Source: Marivirga lumbricoides
GTDB lineage: Bacteria; Bacteroidota; Bacteroidia; Cytophagales; Cyclobacteriaceae
Direction: 5' to 3'
Length of the DNA stretch: 52,150 bases
Assembly (NCBI RefSeq): GCF_014636295.1
Contig: NZ_BMEC01000014.1
Coordinates: 168,730-220,879 of the forward strand
The translations under genes were made by a program, and so were the position numbers. Positions 19,923-28,520 of the stretch are shown here, one piece after another (positions within the stretch are counted from its first letter, which is position 1; every line of letters begins with the position of its first letter). A model generated the notes under the pieces. The model saw only the letters and a list, made by a program, of their open reading frames with translations, searched no databases and was not told the origin of the DNA.

Positions 19923-21184
19923 AAAGTATTAATTTTAGTACGATCGTGCTTTTTTTTAAGATTGAAAAATGAAATAATAACACTAAGTATCCCCAATATC
20001 GAAAGCAGATAAGCACCGTTGATAAAAAACTGCAACCAGGATATTTTATGTATTCCAAAGTTTTTGTAGAGCAACACCCCCATACTTCCCAGATATCCGA
20101 ATGCATCTGCCACGTAAATGAGAAAACCCGCATTACCTTTAATACGAAATGCGGCTATAAACCTGTCAAAAAATAACGCGTTGAAGGGAACGTAACAGAT
20201 ATATAACCCAAAACCGGAAATGACCATCCAGGAGAAGGGATCAATAATTTGGGTTTGCAATAAAAAAGTGGCAATACCTATGGAAAATGTACCAATAAGT
20301 AGAATTCCGTGGTAGGTAAGTAAAGCTTTTAGATTATCTTTAATTTTATAGACCAAAGCCAGGATTAGCAAAACCAGGAGGGCTACCGCAATTTCAGAAG
20401 TACTGTATACAAAAATATCATCTGCATACCCTAAACCATCCCAAATTTCCCTTGCGTAATTATCCCGCAGATCCCTAAATGAAGTTAAAACTATATAAAA
20501 CGAAATAAGAATAAACAGTGGAAGGGCAAATTGCTTCAATACTTTTCTACGTTCTTTTCTTCGCATTGGTACCCGCTCTATTCGCAATTCCCTGTCTGCC
20601 TGATCTGGAGGCGGAATGGTTTCCAGGAGTTTAGCGAAAAAAATTAACGGAAGAATAAATAAGGCTCCGGTAACAGCAGGCATCCAAAATTGAGAAACGC
20701 CCCAGGAAATCATTATCCATAATCCAACAGACTTTACCACTCCGCTTGAAATAATAAAACTTGTAGAAAGAATAACTCCAAGGATCTCAGTATATTTCCG
20801 TCCTTCCAGATAAGAGAAGACAATACCCCAGATCATTCCAAGTGGCAGGCCATTAAAAAATATGCAGAGTATATGATAAGGTGTGGTAACTAAACCAAAA
20901 AATAGTAAAGCAATTTCAGAGATTCCTATTAGCCCTAATAGATACAAGAGGCGCTGTTTTGGCTTTAATTCAGAGATCACCTTTATACCTATAAATTTTG
21001 AGATCATATACCCCAAAACCTGACTAATAATAAGTAGTATTTTATAATCAACTCCAAAAGCCTGAATCCCTTCAAAAGTGGCAACAGAAAAAGGCTTTCT
21101 AAAAGCATACATACAGAAATATGCCCCAAAAGCTGCTAAAGAGGCTTTGCTAATAAATAAAAGGTCCTTTTTTTTGATATCCAT
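19919..21184 (-). CDS. DUF5690 family MFS-like inner-membrane transporter
   Basis: A 421-residue protein with about twelve membrane segments. The opening (SKASLAAFGAYFCMYAFRKPFSVATFEG) resembles the first helix of organophosphate/phosphate antiporters of the MFS (GlpT/UhpT/UhpC relatives), and I recognise the whole chain as DUF5690 of Bacteroidota. The central cytoplasmic loop is very basic (RVPMRRKERRKVLK). Overlapping the FAD oxidoreductase by 4 nt and followed by the PhnX-like gene, it is best explained as the inner-membrane importer for the phosphonate, perhaps in exchange for phosphate (inference). It starts a sub-operon: a 142-nt gap with a TAnnTTTG box separates it from the gene upstream. 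Confidence 0.82.
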   Translation of the reverse strand: MDIKKKDLLFISKASLAAFGAYFCMYAFRKPFSVATFEGIQAFGVDYKILLIISQVLGYMISKFIGIKVISELKPKQRLLYLLGLIGISEIALLFFGLVTTPYHILCIFFNGLPLGMIWGIVFSYLEGRKYTEILGVILSTSFIISSGVVKSVGLWIMISWGVSQFWMPAVTGALFILPLIFFAKLLETIPPPDQADRELRIERVPMRRKERRKVLKQFALPLFILISFYIVLTSFRDLRDNYAREIWDGLGYADDIFVYSTSEIAVALLVLLILALVYKIKDNLKALLTYHGILLIGTFSIGIATFLLQTQIIDPFSWMVISGFGLYICYVPFNALFFDRFIAAFRIKGNAGFLIYVADAFGYLGSMGVLLYKNFGIHKISWLQFFINGAYLLSILGILSVIISFFNLKKKHDRTKINTL

Positions 21185-21255
21185 AATAAATCCTTGATTA
21201 ACAGATAAAATAGCACATGCTTTGCGACCGGAGTTTAAAATTTATAAAAGCAGCT

Positions 21256-21285
21256 CAAAAATAGAAAAAGTTCACATATAGTAAA
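21256..21285 (-). promoter_or_regulatory. promoter region of the DUF5690-FAD oxidase-PhnX operon
   Basis: The minus strand carries TATTTTTG (21256-21263), an exact TAnnTTTG match about 70 nt before the transporter ATG. Fifteen nucleotides upstream lies TTTACTA (21279-21285), the same heptamer repeated at the SusC promoter with almost identical spacing (16 nt). Confidence 0.45.
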
Positions 21286-21326
21286 ATAATTAAACTTTTA
21301 TATTTCTAAATTTTAACAAAAGTAAA

Positions 21327-22370
21327 TTAATGTAAAATCTTTTTAATTTTAGATACAATTTGTGTTGGATACAATTGTTCATTTCTCTTCACCTCACCTA
21401 AGTTTTCGGCTGTATTGCCCAGAACAATCATCCAGGTTTGATCTGCGCCAGAAATGTTGCTTCCGTGACCTCTCCAGGTATCCAAAGGCTCTGTACCGCG
21501 CCCATGATCTGTGGTAATGATAAGGGTAGTCTGGTCTTTATAAAAGGGATCTGTCTGTACATAGTTCCACAATTCCCGGATCATCGCGTCTGTGTTGTGC
21601 GCAGCCGTTAAATAGGCATCGTATTCGCCTTCATGGGCAAAATCATCGGTTTCTCCATAGGCGATATACACCAGGCTGGGATGCTTTCTTTTTAGATACT
21701 CCAGGGCATAATTGTGGGTAAATGCGTCAAGACGTACACTTCCCCATGGGCTGGGAATTTCCTGTTGTAATTTATTTAAGAAGCGTTCTTTTTCGGTGAT
21801 AGCGTCACCGGTAGCAGGATCAAAAGCTGCATTTACCGGGATACCGCTGCGCTTGTCGTTTATGATGTAGGGAAAAACATCCCAACTGGTAAAAGCAGCA
21901 ACCTGACCTTTATATTTTGGAATGTTATTGATTTCTTCTAAAATGCTAACATTAGGGTTGTAGATTTTGGCATTACTGGTGATGTTTTTATCATCGGATT
22001 TTCCGGTCAGGATTTCATTATAGCCGGGATACGAAAACCACATGGTATTGGTCAGGTTTACCTTGCTGCCTGCTTCCCGGTTTCCGTGAATTTCCCCCAG
22101 ATCACGCACCTCATTCCAGATAAAAGGCAATAAAGCTTCGCGGCGTTCTGTGGGAGTATCCCGCCAGAACTTAGATTTCAAGCCGGTAGTGTCATCAACG
22201 TATTGGGTATTGCTGATGAGTTTAGAATCGGCACCGGTAAAAAGCTCTTGCCAGCGAAAACCATCTAAGGTAATCAAGATGACTTTAGGGTCTTCCTGAT
22301 CTTGAGCCTCAAGGTTACAAAAGCTCAAACTGGCCAAGAGTACTGTGAACGTAAGGGTTTTAATCTGCAT
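21327..22370 (-). CDS. exported alkaline-phosphatase-superfamily hydrolase
   Basis: A 347-residue protein with an N-terminal signal peptide (LTFTVLLASLSFCNLEAQ, about 5-22). Metal-binding and nucleophile motifs of the superfamily are present: VILITLDGFRW (first Asp), WFSYPGYNEILTG (candidate Ser nucleophile), GETDDFAHEG, TTDHGRG, and a final HGSN histidine. It would act in the periplasm. Relatives include phosphodiesterases, phosphonate monoester hydrolases, phosphoglycerate mutases and sulfatases, so the substrate is not fixed by sequence. It starts 9 nt after the metallophosphatase stop and ends 142 nt before the DUF5690 gene. In this setting removal of phosphate- or phosphonate-ester groups is the natural inference. 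Confidence 0.85.
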   Translation of the reverse strand: MQIKTLTFTVLLASLSFCNLEAQDQEDPKVILITLDGFRWQELFTGADSKLISNTQYVDDTTGLKSKFWRDTPTERREALLPFIWNEVRDLGEIHGNREAGSKVNLTNTMWFSYPGYNEILTGKSDDKNITSNAKIYNPNVSILEEINNIPKYKGQVAAFTSWDVFPYIINDKRSGIPVNAAFDPATGDAITEKERFLNKLQQEIPSPWGSVRLDAFTHNYALEYLKRKHPSLVYIAYGETDDFAHEGEYDAYLTAAHNTDAMIRELWNYVQTDPFYKDQTTLIITTDHGRGTEPLDTWRGHGSNISGADQTWMIVLGNTAENLGEVKRNEQLYPTQIVSKIKKILH

Positions 22371-22379
22371 AAGGTATGG

Positions 22380-23963
22380 TTATTTTGTTGTAAAAGAGGT
22401 GGTTTTTGACCAGTCGCTCCATCCCAGGTATTGATCCCGGTAGCGTACCCGCCAGTAATAGGTAGTCTCTGGTTGTAAACGGGCGATTGACTCATCGGTG
22501 AGGTCATCGTCTTTTTGCCTGTTTTCTTTGTAATACCAGTTTTCGTCCTGTTTCCAGCTGTCAAGGATGGGCTTTTCAAATTCAGGGGAAGTAGCAACCT
22601 GCCAGTGTGAAGCCGCGTGTCTGCTTGAAGGTCTTCCCCCTTCAAAAGGAGTGGCTTTCAATACAATATCGGTTATTGCAATCGTTTCATTTTTAGGGGA
22701 AAGCGCAACAGGAGCATCGGGCCTTTGATTTATTTTATACACCGTAATACTGTCTGTAACTTCATTGTCGCGTTTTTGAAGGGTATTGCCACGACTGATG
22801 CGTTTAATACTGATTTTAGGATCTGCAGGGTTGGGGTCTACATTGACCATAACAAAGCCATACTCGTCCTGGGTTACGGTAAACTCGTCATAGTCCCGGC
22901 CTTCAAACTCCCCCCAATTGTCAATCGCACCTCCTGCAGAGGCTACATTGATCCACAGGTGATTGTGGTCACGCGACTGCCCGCGCGAATACCCGTGGGT
23001 ATGGCCAAAAAAATGAATGCTGGGTTTTCCGGTTTTGTCTGAAAAAGCTTCAAGCATTTTAACCACTTTTCCTGTGGTTTCCTCTTCTCCCGGAATCCAT
23101 AATTCTGATTTAAAAGGATGGTGCAGTTGCGCAAAAACAAAATCAATATCTTCAGCTTTTTCGGTATCTTTTAATACCTGTTCAAGCCATTCGTATTGCT
23201 GTCTCATATCGCGATAGCCTTTATTGGAGTCGAGCCCAATGATGCGTACGTTGCCATAATCTTTATACCACCAGTGTTCTGCGTATGCAGCATCTCCATT
23301 TTCGGGAAGGCTGAAGTATTTGAAGAAAAACTGGGAGTTTTGCTCGTGATTCCCGGGAACGGGATACACGGGAACTTGAGCAAAAAGTTTTTCTGAAGGG
23401 CTAAAGAAATCGGTTTGCCACTGCTCATAATCACTTCCTTGGGCCACGAGATCACCGGGGATCAACACCAGGGCCAGGTTATCGGGCACCTTGCCTTCAA
23501 ACTCCTGGTCTAAATACGCCAGGATCCCCTCATTGACCACTTCGTTAAATTTATTGGGTTGGCTACGGTCAATCTGCATATCGCTCATAGCGATGAGGTT
23601 AAACGGTTCTTCCTCGCCTGAAAAGGGAGGGGTTTTAAACTGAAAAATATCAGAGGTCAGCTTACCGGTTTTGACCCGGTAGTAATATTCGGTAAACCGC
23701 TTGAGGCCGTTGAGTTTTACCTCGTGCAGGCGGGAAGGCCCAAAAGTTACCTTAAAGGATGATCCGCTGGTTTTTTTGCCCAGTTTGGGAGTGGTTCCCC
23801 ATTCTACGATGCTCTCTCCGGCTTGTGCGGTTTCCCACATGATTTTAATGGAATTGGGTTCGGCATCTTGTAAATACGGTCGTACCAGAAAGCTGTTTTC
23901 TTGGGCAATAACCACATTTAAAAATCCTGAAAAGACCGTAAAAAAGACTAGTATCGTTTTCAT
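22380..23963 (-). CDS. exported metallophosphoesterase with purple-acid-phosphatase-like N domain
   Basis: A 527-residue protein with signal peptide (about 1-20, VFFTVFSGFLNVVIAQ). Residues about 25-112 are the fibronectin-like N-domain of purple acid phosphatases (VRPYLQDAEPNSIKIMWETA, TEYYYRVKTG). The metallophos domain (about 120-345) has MSDMQ, PGDLVAQGSDYEQW, VPGNHEQ, LHHPF and FGHTHGYSRG. The first motif reads DMQ, where most family members have DxH, so one metal ligand may differ. A C-terminal Fn3-like domain (about 415-525, PETTYYWRVRYRD, W repeats) follows. It overlaps the stop of the PbfA-like gene by 4 nt. Probably releases phosphate or a phosphonate head group outside the inner membrane. 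Confidence 0.88.
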   Translation of the reverse strand: MKTILVFFTVFSGFLNVVIAQENSFLVRPYLQDAEPNSIKIMWETAQAGESIVEWGTTPKLGKKTSGSSFKVTFGPSRLHEVKLNGLKRFTEYYYRVKTGKLTSDIFQFKTPPFSGEEEPFNLIAMSDMQIDRSQPNKFNEVVNEGILAYLDQEFEGKVPDNLALVLIPGDLVAQGSDYEQWQTDFFSPSEKLFAQVPVYPVPGNHEQNSQFFFKYFSLPENGDAAYAEHWWYKDYGNVRIIGLDSNKGYRDMRQQYEWLEQVLKDTEKAEDIDFVFAQLHHPFKSELWIPGEEETTGKVVKMLEAFSDKTGKPSIHFFGHTHGYSRGQSRDHNHLWINVASAGGAIDNWGEFEGRDYDEFTVTQDEYGFVMVNVDPNPADPKISIKRISRGNTLQKRDNEVTDSITVYKINQRPDAPVALSPKNETIAITDIVLKATPFEGGRPSSRHAASHWQVATSPEFEKPILDSWKQDENWYYKENRQKDDDLTDESIARLQPETTYYWRVRYRDQYLGWSDWSKTTSFTTK

Positions 23964-25324
23964 AACTTCTGAGTTTTTATAATTTTTTGAAAAGCCTGGG
24001 CCAGGATGCTTAGGGCCTGGCGAAGTTCTGCAGCTGTTATGGTAAGGGCCGGGCAGAGTTGCAACACATTCCCTTTAGAAACTTTAAAGCTGAGTCCGTT
24101 TCTAAGGCATTCATACATGATAGCTTCAGCTTCTTCATCTGCCTTTTCTTTAAAAACAGGATCTTTTACAAGTTCAAGGCCCCATAACAGACCCAGGCCT
24201 CGAATGTCGCCAATAATCGAAAATTGGTCTTGCAAGACATGCAGTTCGGCCCTCATAATTTTTTCCAGTTGCAGTACATGATCCAAAATATGTTCTTCCT
24301 CAAGTACTTGTAGGGTCGTCAACGCTGCGACAGCTCCCATGGGACTTTTTTCAAAGGTGTAGTGGCCCAGGGAGATGTGGTTAAAGCGGTCGTAACCGCT
24401 TTTGGTCACAATGGCTGCCTGCGAGATAATGCCACCACCAAGTCCTTTCCCCAAACAGAGTATATCGGGGATAATATCAAAATGCTCATAGGCAAAAAGC
24501 TTTCCGGTGCGGCCAAGAGCTATGGGGATTTCATCAAGAATGAGCAAAATGCCATACCGGTCACAGAGTTCCCGTGCCGCTTTCCAGAATTTTTTAGACG
24601 GAATTTGCGCATCGGTATTGCGTACGGTTTCGGCCAAGAAAGCCCCTATTTGATTGTCTTTTTCTAAAACGTATTCTAAATACTCTATCGCTTTATCTTC
24701 GTTACCTTCATAGATACCGCGGTAGGTAATGGGTGGAGGAATGCGCTCCACGCCGGGCATCATAGGCCCCATATGTTCCCTAAAAACCGATTCCCCGCTT
24801 ACGCTCACCACATCCAGGGATGCCCCGTGAAACGAATCCCAAAACGACAGGACTTTGTACTTTCCGGTTACCGCGCGGGCCAGTTTGAGGGCAATCCCTA
24901 CTGCAGAGCTGCCGTTAGGGGTCATTAATATTTTATCTAAACCCGGAGTAAGGCTGGTGAGTTTTTCGGCAAAATCAATTGCAGGTTCATTGGTATATCT
25001 GCGCGTAGAAAAGGTAAGGCTATCTAACTGTTTTTTTAAAGCTTCAACAAGTTTGGGATGTGCAAACCCCAGTTGATGTACATTGTTGCCGTGGAAGTCA
25101 AAATACGTTTTTCCGTTTCGATTAGTGATATAAGGGCCTTGGGCATTAGTGAGCACATCAAGACAAGGTGTGGACAGCGCCTGATGCAAAAAGTAACGGG
25201 CGTCTTTTTCCAAAAGCATTTGGGTATGGGCATCAACGTCTTCTGCCAGCCATTTTTTTCGACCTTCAGAGCGGTTGATATCCCCCTCTACGATACGTTC
25301 ATTTTTAGAAAGTTGCGGTTTCAT
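23960..25324 (-). CDS. pbfA: PbfA-like PLP enzyme, (R)-1-hydroxy-2-aminoethylphosphonate ammonia-lyase
   Basis: A 454-residue class-III aminotransferase-fold enzyme that needs pyridoxal phosphate. PbfA removes ammonia from (R)-1-hydroxy-2-aminoethylphosphonate to give phosphonoacetaldehyde. Segments that made me choose PbfA over a general transaminase: YFLHQALSTPCLDVL, the FDFHGNNVHQLGFAHP region, RRYTNEPAIDFAEKL, SFWDSFHGASLDVVSVSGE and FREHMGPMMPGVERIPPP. PLP residues are visible: LDEIPIALGRTGK (Asp) and LCLGKGLGGG (Schiff-base Lys). I take the ATG at 25324; an in-frame GTG lies at 25330. Unlike its neighbours it has no signal peptide, so it is cytoplasmic. Other class-III transaminases remain a weaker alternative. 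Confidence 0.82.
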   Translation of the reverse strand: MKPQLSKNERIVEGDINRSEGRKKWLAEDVDAHTQMLLEKDARYFLHQALSTPCLDVLTNAQGPYITNRNGKTYFDFHGNNVHQLGFAHPKLVEALKKQLDSLTFSTRRYTNEPAIDFAEKLTSLTPGLDKILMTPNGSSAVGIALKLARAVTGKYKVLSFWDSFHGASLDVVSVSGESVFREHMGPMMPGVERIPPPITYRGIYEGNEDKAIEYLEYVLEKDNQIGAFLAETVRNTDAQIPSKKFWKAARELCDRYGILLILDEIPIALGRTGKLFAYEHFDIIPDILCLGKGLGGGIISQAAIVTKSGYDRFNHISLGHYTFEKSPMGAVAALTTLQVLEEEHILDHVLQLEKIMRAELHVLQDQFSIIGDIRGLGLLWGLELVKDPVFKEKADEEAEAIMYECLRNGLSFKVSKGNVLQLCPALTITAAELRQALSILAQAFQKIIKTQKL

Positions 25325-25336
25325 AATCACTATTCC

Positions 25337-27007
25337 TTAAGGCTGAATCAATTTATTTGCGGGGATGATTTGTTTGCCTAATCCGGGACCTTGGTATTTG
25401 GCATCCAGATAATAGCCTCCACCACCGTTAAAATATTCAATTTTAAGCGTATGTGAGCCTTTTTTTAGATTTATACGGCCACTGCGTTCCTGAACCCCGT
25501 GATCTCCGTCATTATCTACTACCAGTTGTTCATCTACAAAAAGTTTGCTGCCATCATCACTGTTGGTATAGAAGGTATAGTCTCCGGGGGCATCTATTTT
25601 TAAGGGAGCAGTATATACAATCCCGGTATTTTCAGAAGCATCAAGGCTGTCAAGAATACTCGTGTTGATTTCCATCATTTTCCCGGTTTGCGTTGCTGGT
25701 AAAGCACTAAAATCAGGGAGTGTATGTGGTGCTTCAAGGCTATAGATGCGGTATAAAACGGCCGGTTTTTTTGTCGCGGAAATCAGGCGGTAGCTACCTG
25801 CTGCACTGGTACTGGGCTCATTTTGACCTGCTATAACAACAGCACGAACGAGCGTGGTGCTGTCTACTGTGAACGGAGCGGTATATTCCCGGCCATTTGC
25901 TGCGGAAGGATCAGAGCCGTCAAGCGTATACATAATGGTCCCTGAAGTGTTGGGATTGGTGATCGTAACTTGTGTATTTTCGGCTGTAAACAATCCGCCT
26001 GCAGGTGCATAGGGGCCGTTGTCCGGAAGCAAAACTGGCGCAATCAGCTGTTGTTGTTTTTTATAGGTCAAAACCGGTTTTTCATACCCGATGAACGCAC
26101 TTTTAACGGGTCTTCCTATCCAAGCCTGGGGTGTTTTTAAACCGGCAGCAAATGCCACTGTGGCCGCATTGTCGTATTGATAAACGCTTTCTTCAATCGT
26201 ATAGCCTTTTTTGATTCCGGCACCATAAAGTATAAAAGGGATCTGCACTTCTGCCAGGGATTCCCCTCCATGCCCTTTTCCCAGGCCGCCATGATCTGAA
26301 GCGATTATAAAAAGGCTTTGGTCAAACATTCCGGCTTCCCGGGTTGCTTCTATGATCGTGCCGATGAGGCTATCTGCTTTTTCTACAGATTTATAGTAAG
26401 CCGGAGTGCCGTGCCCTGCACTATGCCCCGCATGATCTACGTGATCCAGATGGATAAACATAAAATCGGGTTTGTACTCTTTAAGGTAGGCAATCGCATC
26501 CCGGGTAGTCCCATCTTCGTGGTCCCCATTGATATCAAAGTCTACGTCTTCGGGATTATAGAGCCGGCCAAAGCCATCCCAATCGTAAACGGTACCCACC
26601 AATGCATCGGGTTTTTGATCGTGAAAAAGCGTAAAAATACTCGGAAACCGGCTGTCATTTCCTGAAACCACTGCCGGAAGCGTATAATTGTTAGGCTCCC
26701 ATCCGTTTGAGGTGATACCGTGTTGCTCGGTATCTGCACCCATAATCATACTGGCCCAGTTAGAGCTGGAGCTAGATGGGAGTACTGCGCGTGCTTCAAA
26801 TGTGGCGGCACCGTTTTTTACCAGACTGTCCAGTACAGGAGTCTTGGCATGTGTGATTCCATTTGGGCTCATGCCGTCAACACCAATAACCACAATGTGC
26901 TCAATGCCGGGCTTTGGTTGTTCATCATGCGAGCACGAGCAGAAAAATACTACAGGTGCTATAAGACTGAATAGGCTTTTAAAAAAAGCGTTGAATTGAT
27001 TTTTCAT
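25337..27007 (-). CDS. lipoprotein nucleotide-pyrophosphatase/PhnA-like hydrolase with PA14 domain
   Basis: A 556-residue protein from ATG 27007 (an upstream in-frame start at 27094 would overlap SusD and hide the signal). The signal peptide ends in a lipobox-like SLIAPVVFFCSCS, so it is probably a lipoprotein. The type I phosphodiesterase domain (about 35-325) has GVDGMSPNG, a Ser-rich nucleophile loop SSSSSNWASMIMGAD, HLDHVDHAGHSAGHG and SDHGGLGKGHGG, all metal and nucleophile positions intact; this superfamily includes phosphonoacetate hydrolase and nucleotide pyrophosphatases. Next come a chitobiase-C/Fn3-associated domain (TIMYTLDGSDPS, about 375-425) and a PA14 domain at the C-terminus (GDYTFYTNSDDGSKLFVD), which suggests glycan binding. 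It sits between SusD and the PbfA-like gene. Confidence 0.88.
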   Translation of the reverse strand: MKNQFNAFFKSLFSLIAPVVFFCSCSHDEQPKPGIEHIVVIGVDGMSPNGITHAKTPVLDSLVKNGAATFEARAVLPSSSSSNWASMIMGADTEQHGITSNGWEPNNYTLPAVVSGNDSRFPSIFTLFHDQKPDALVGTVYDWDGFGRLYNPEDVDFDINGDHEDGTTRDAIAYLKEYKPDFMFIHLDHVDHAGHSAGHGTPAYYKSVEKADSLIGTIIEATREAGMFDQSLFIIASDHGGLGKGHGGESLAEVQIPFILYGAGIKKGYTIEESVYQYDNAATVAFAAGLKTPQAWIGRPVKSAFIGYEKPVLTYKKQQQLIAPVLLPDNGPYAPAGGLFTAENTQVTITNPNTSGTIMYTLDGSDPSAANGREYTAPFTVDSTTLVRAVVIAGQNEPSTSAAGSYRLISATKKPAVLYRIYSLEAPHTLPDFSALPATQTGKMMEINTSILDSLDASENTGIVYTAPLKIDAPGDYTFYTNSDDGSKLFVDEQLVVDNDGDHGVQERSGRINLKKGSHTLKIEYFNGGGGYYLDAKYQGPGLGKQIIPANKLIQP

Positions 27008-27066
27008 AGTAAAAAGTGTAACTAGTTGAGGTTGCTCATTACTGAGCAACCTCAGTTGGTTTAGTA

Positions 27067-28509
27067 TTAGTAACGATTGCCGGTTTCCCACCATCCTTTT
27101 ACATTGATGTTGTCGCCTCCCATGGCATCCACAGCAGCCTTATAATTATTGGTGTTAAGGGTTTGCTCTGAAGATGGATATAAAAAGCGTACAGGATACA
27201 ACGAGCCGTTAAGCGTATTTGGGCCCGGTTTTAAAGCCGGTAGACCTGTTCTTCTGTAATTGAACCATCCCTGATAATCAACATTCCAGAGTGCGATGGT
27301 CTTTTGAGTTAACAATAACTCCAGTGAGCCGTCATAGGCAACTTCAGGCTGCGCCAAGTACGTATCTATGTCTGTGTCAGCAACGCCCCAATAGGATAAA
27401 CTGGCACGTATTCCTGCATTGTAGTAGGTTGCTGCATCTCCGGCAATAATGCCACGTTCTGCAGCTTCAGCAAGAATAAACTGTACTTCAGAGTTTTTTA
27501 TAATGTAAGCTTGGGCATCAGTAGCAGAATAGTAAAACAGGTTTACATCCAGGCGACTTGGGCTATTTGCATCATCATACGCACGTGCGCTATCCTGATT
27601 TAAACCGATAGGAATCCCTTCCCATTTACCATCACTGTTGCGATCAAACCAAACATCAAGACGCGGATCGTTAAAGGTGCTAAAATATCCTAAGGCTGTG
27701 GTGCATAAACTTTTTTCGTCAAAACCTCCTATACGTCCAGTACTTTCTGGCCAAGAATCGGTGTTAGATGTTCCGCTGTAGATGAGTACCGCATTATCTG
27801 CATTTGTTTGTATGAAGTTACCGGCACTTAGTACTGCCTGCATTTCTGCAGAAACATCGCGTTGTTTTGAAATGCGCAACAGGTAACGCAGGCGTAAGGA
27901 ATTTGCAAGTTTTCTCCATTGCTCAGGATTTCCGTCATAGATTACATCTCCGGTAACACCCGTTATATTCATACCTTTTGCTAAGGCTGCATCTGCATCA
28001 GCCAAGTCCTGAAGTACCCCATTGTAAATCAACTCCTGATCATCATAAACCGGGGTGAATATGCCTTCCGCTTTTCCTGCTAATGCTTCTGAATACGGAA
28101 CATTTCCGTATAAATCTGTGAGATTTGCAAAACACAGCGCCCGCATTGTAAGTGCTATTCCTTCGTAGGTGCTGTTTTTGGTTTCTTCAGCACGGGAAAT
28201 CTCAAGAATATCACTTATTTCGGGCAGGATTCCGTAGAAGAAATTCCACATTCCCTGATCGCCCCAGTCAAACTGACCAAAACCCGGAAAGTTATTTTTT
28301 GCCATAAGCTGGGTGATTGTGTTTCCATCACTATATCCCTCATAGGTAAGTTTACGTGTAATTTCTGAAGTTACTGTAGAGGTCAGTAGATTTGCACTAA
28401 CCGCTTCTGGAGCATTCGGGTTTGTATTAATCTCTTCAAAATTGTCTGTGCAACTTGTAAGAAGCAGACCTATAATTACAAGACTCTGAATTATATTAAT
28501 TTTTTTCAT
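27067..28509 (-). CDS. SusD/RagB-like outer-membrane binding lipoprotein
   Basis: A 480-residue surface lipoprotein: signal peptide ending LLLTSCTDNFEEINTNPN, with the lipobox Cys at about 20 and the NTNPN motif typical of the SusD-like_2 group (PF12771). Helical TPR-like segments and a C-terminal half with LRYLLRISKQRD, EVQFILAEAAERG and ALWNVDYQGWFNYRRTGLP match this family. SusD proteins form a lid over the SusC pore and bind the ligand. It begins 11 nt after SusC stops and is followed after 59 nt by the phosphodiesterase lipoprotein. The ligand here is inferred to be a phosphonate-bearing glycan, lipid or peptide; sequence alone does not fix it. Confidence 0.93.
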   Translation of the reverse strand: MKKINIIQSLVIIGLLLTSCTDNFEEINTNPNAPEAVSANLLTSTVTSEITRKLTYEGYSDGNTITQLMAKNNFPGFGQFDWGDQGMWNFFYGILPEISDILEISRAEETKNSTYEGIALTMRALCFANLTDLYGNVPYSEALAGKAEGIFTPVYDDQELIYNGVLQDLADADAALAKGMNITGVTGDVIYDGNPEQWRKLANSLRLRYLLRISKQRDVSAEMQAVLSAGNFIQTNADNAVLIYSGTSNTDSWPESTGRIGGFDEKSLCTTALGYFSTFNDPRLDVWFDRNSDGKWEGIPIGLNQDSARAYDDANSPSRLDVNLFYYSATDAQAYIIKNSEVQFILAEAAERGIIAGDAATYYNAGIRASLSYWGVADTDIDTYLAQPEVAYDGSLELLLTQKTIALWNVDYQGWFNYRRTGLPALKPGPNTLNGSLYPVRFLYPSSEQTLNTNNYKAAVDAMGGDNINVKGWWETGNRY

Positions 28510-28520
28510 CGTTTTTATTC

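Noticed and set aside
27008-27094. Longer start for the PA14-phosphodiesterase gene
   Set aside because: It would overlap the SusD coding end and push the lipobox-type signal peptide to residue 50; the ATG at 27007 places it at the N-terminus.
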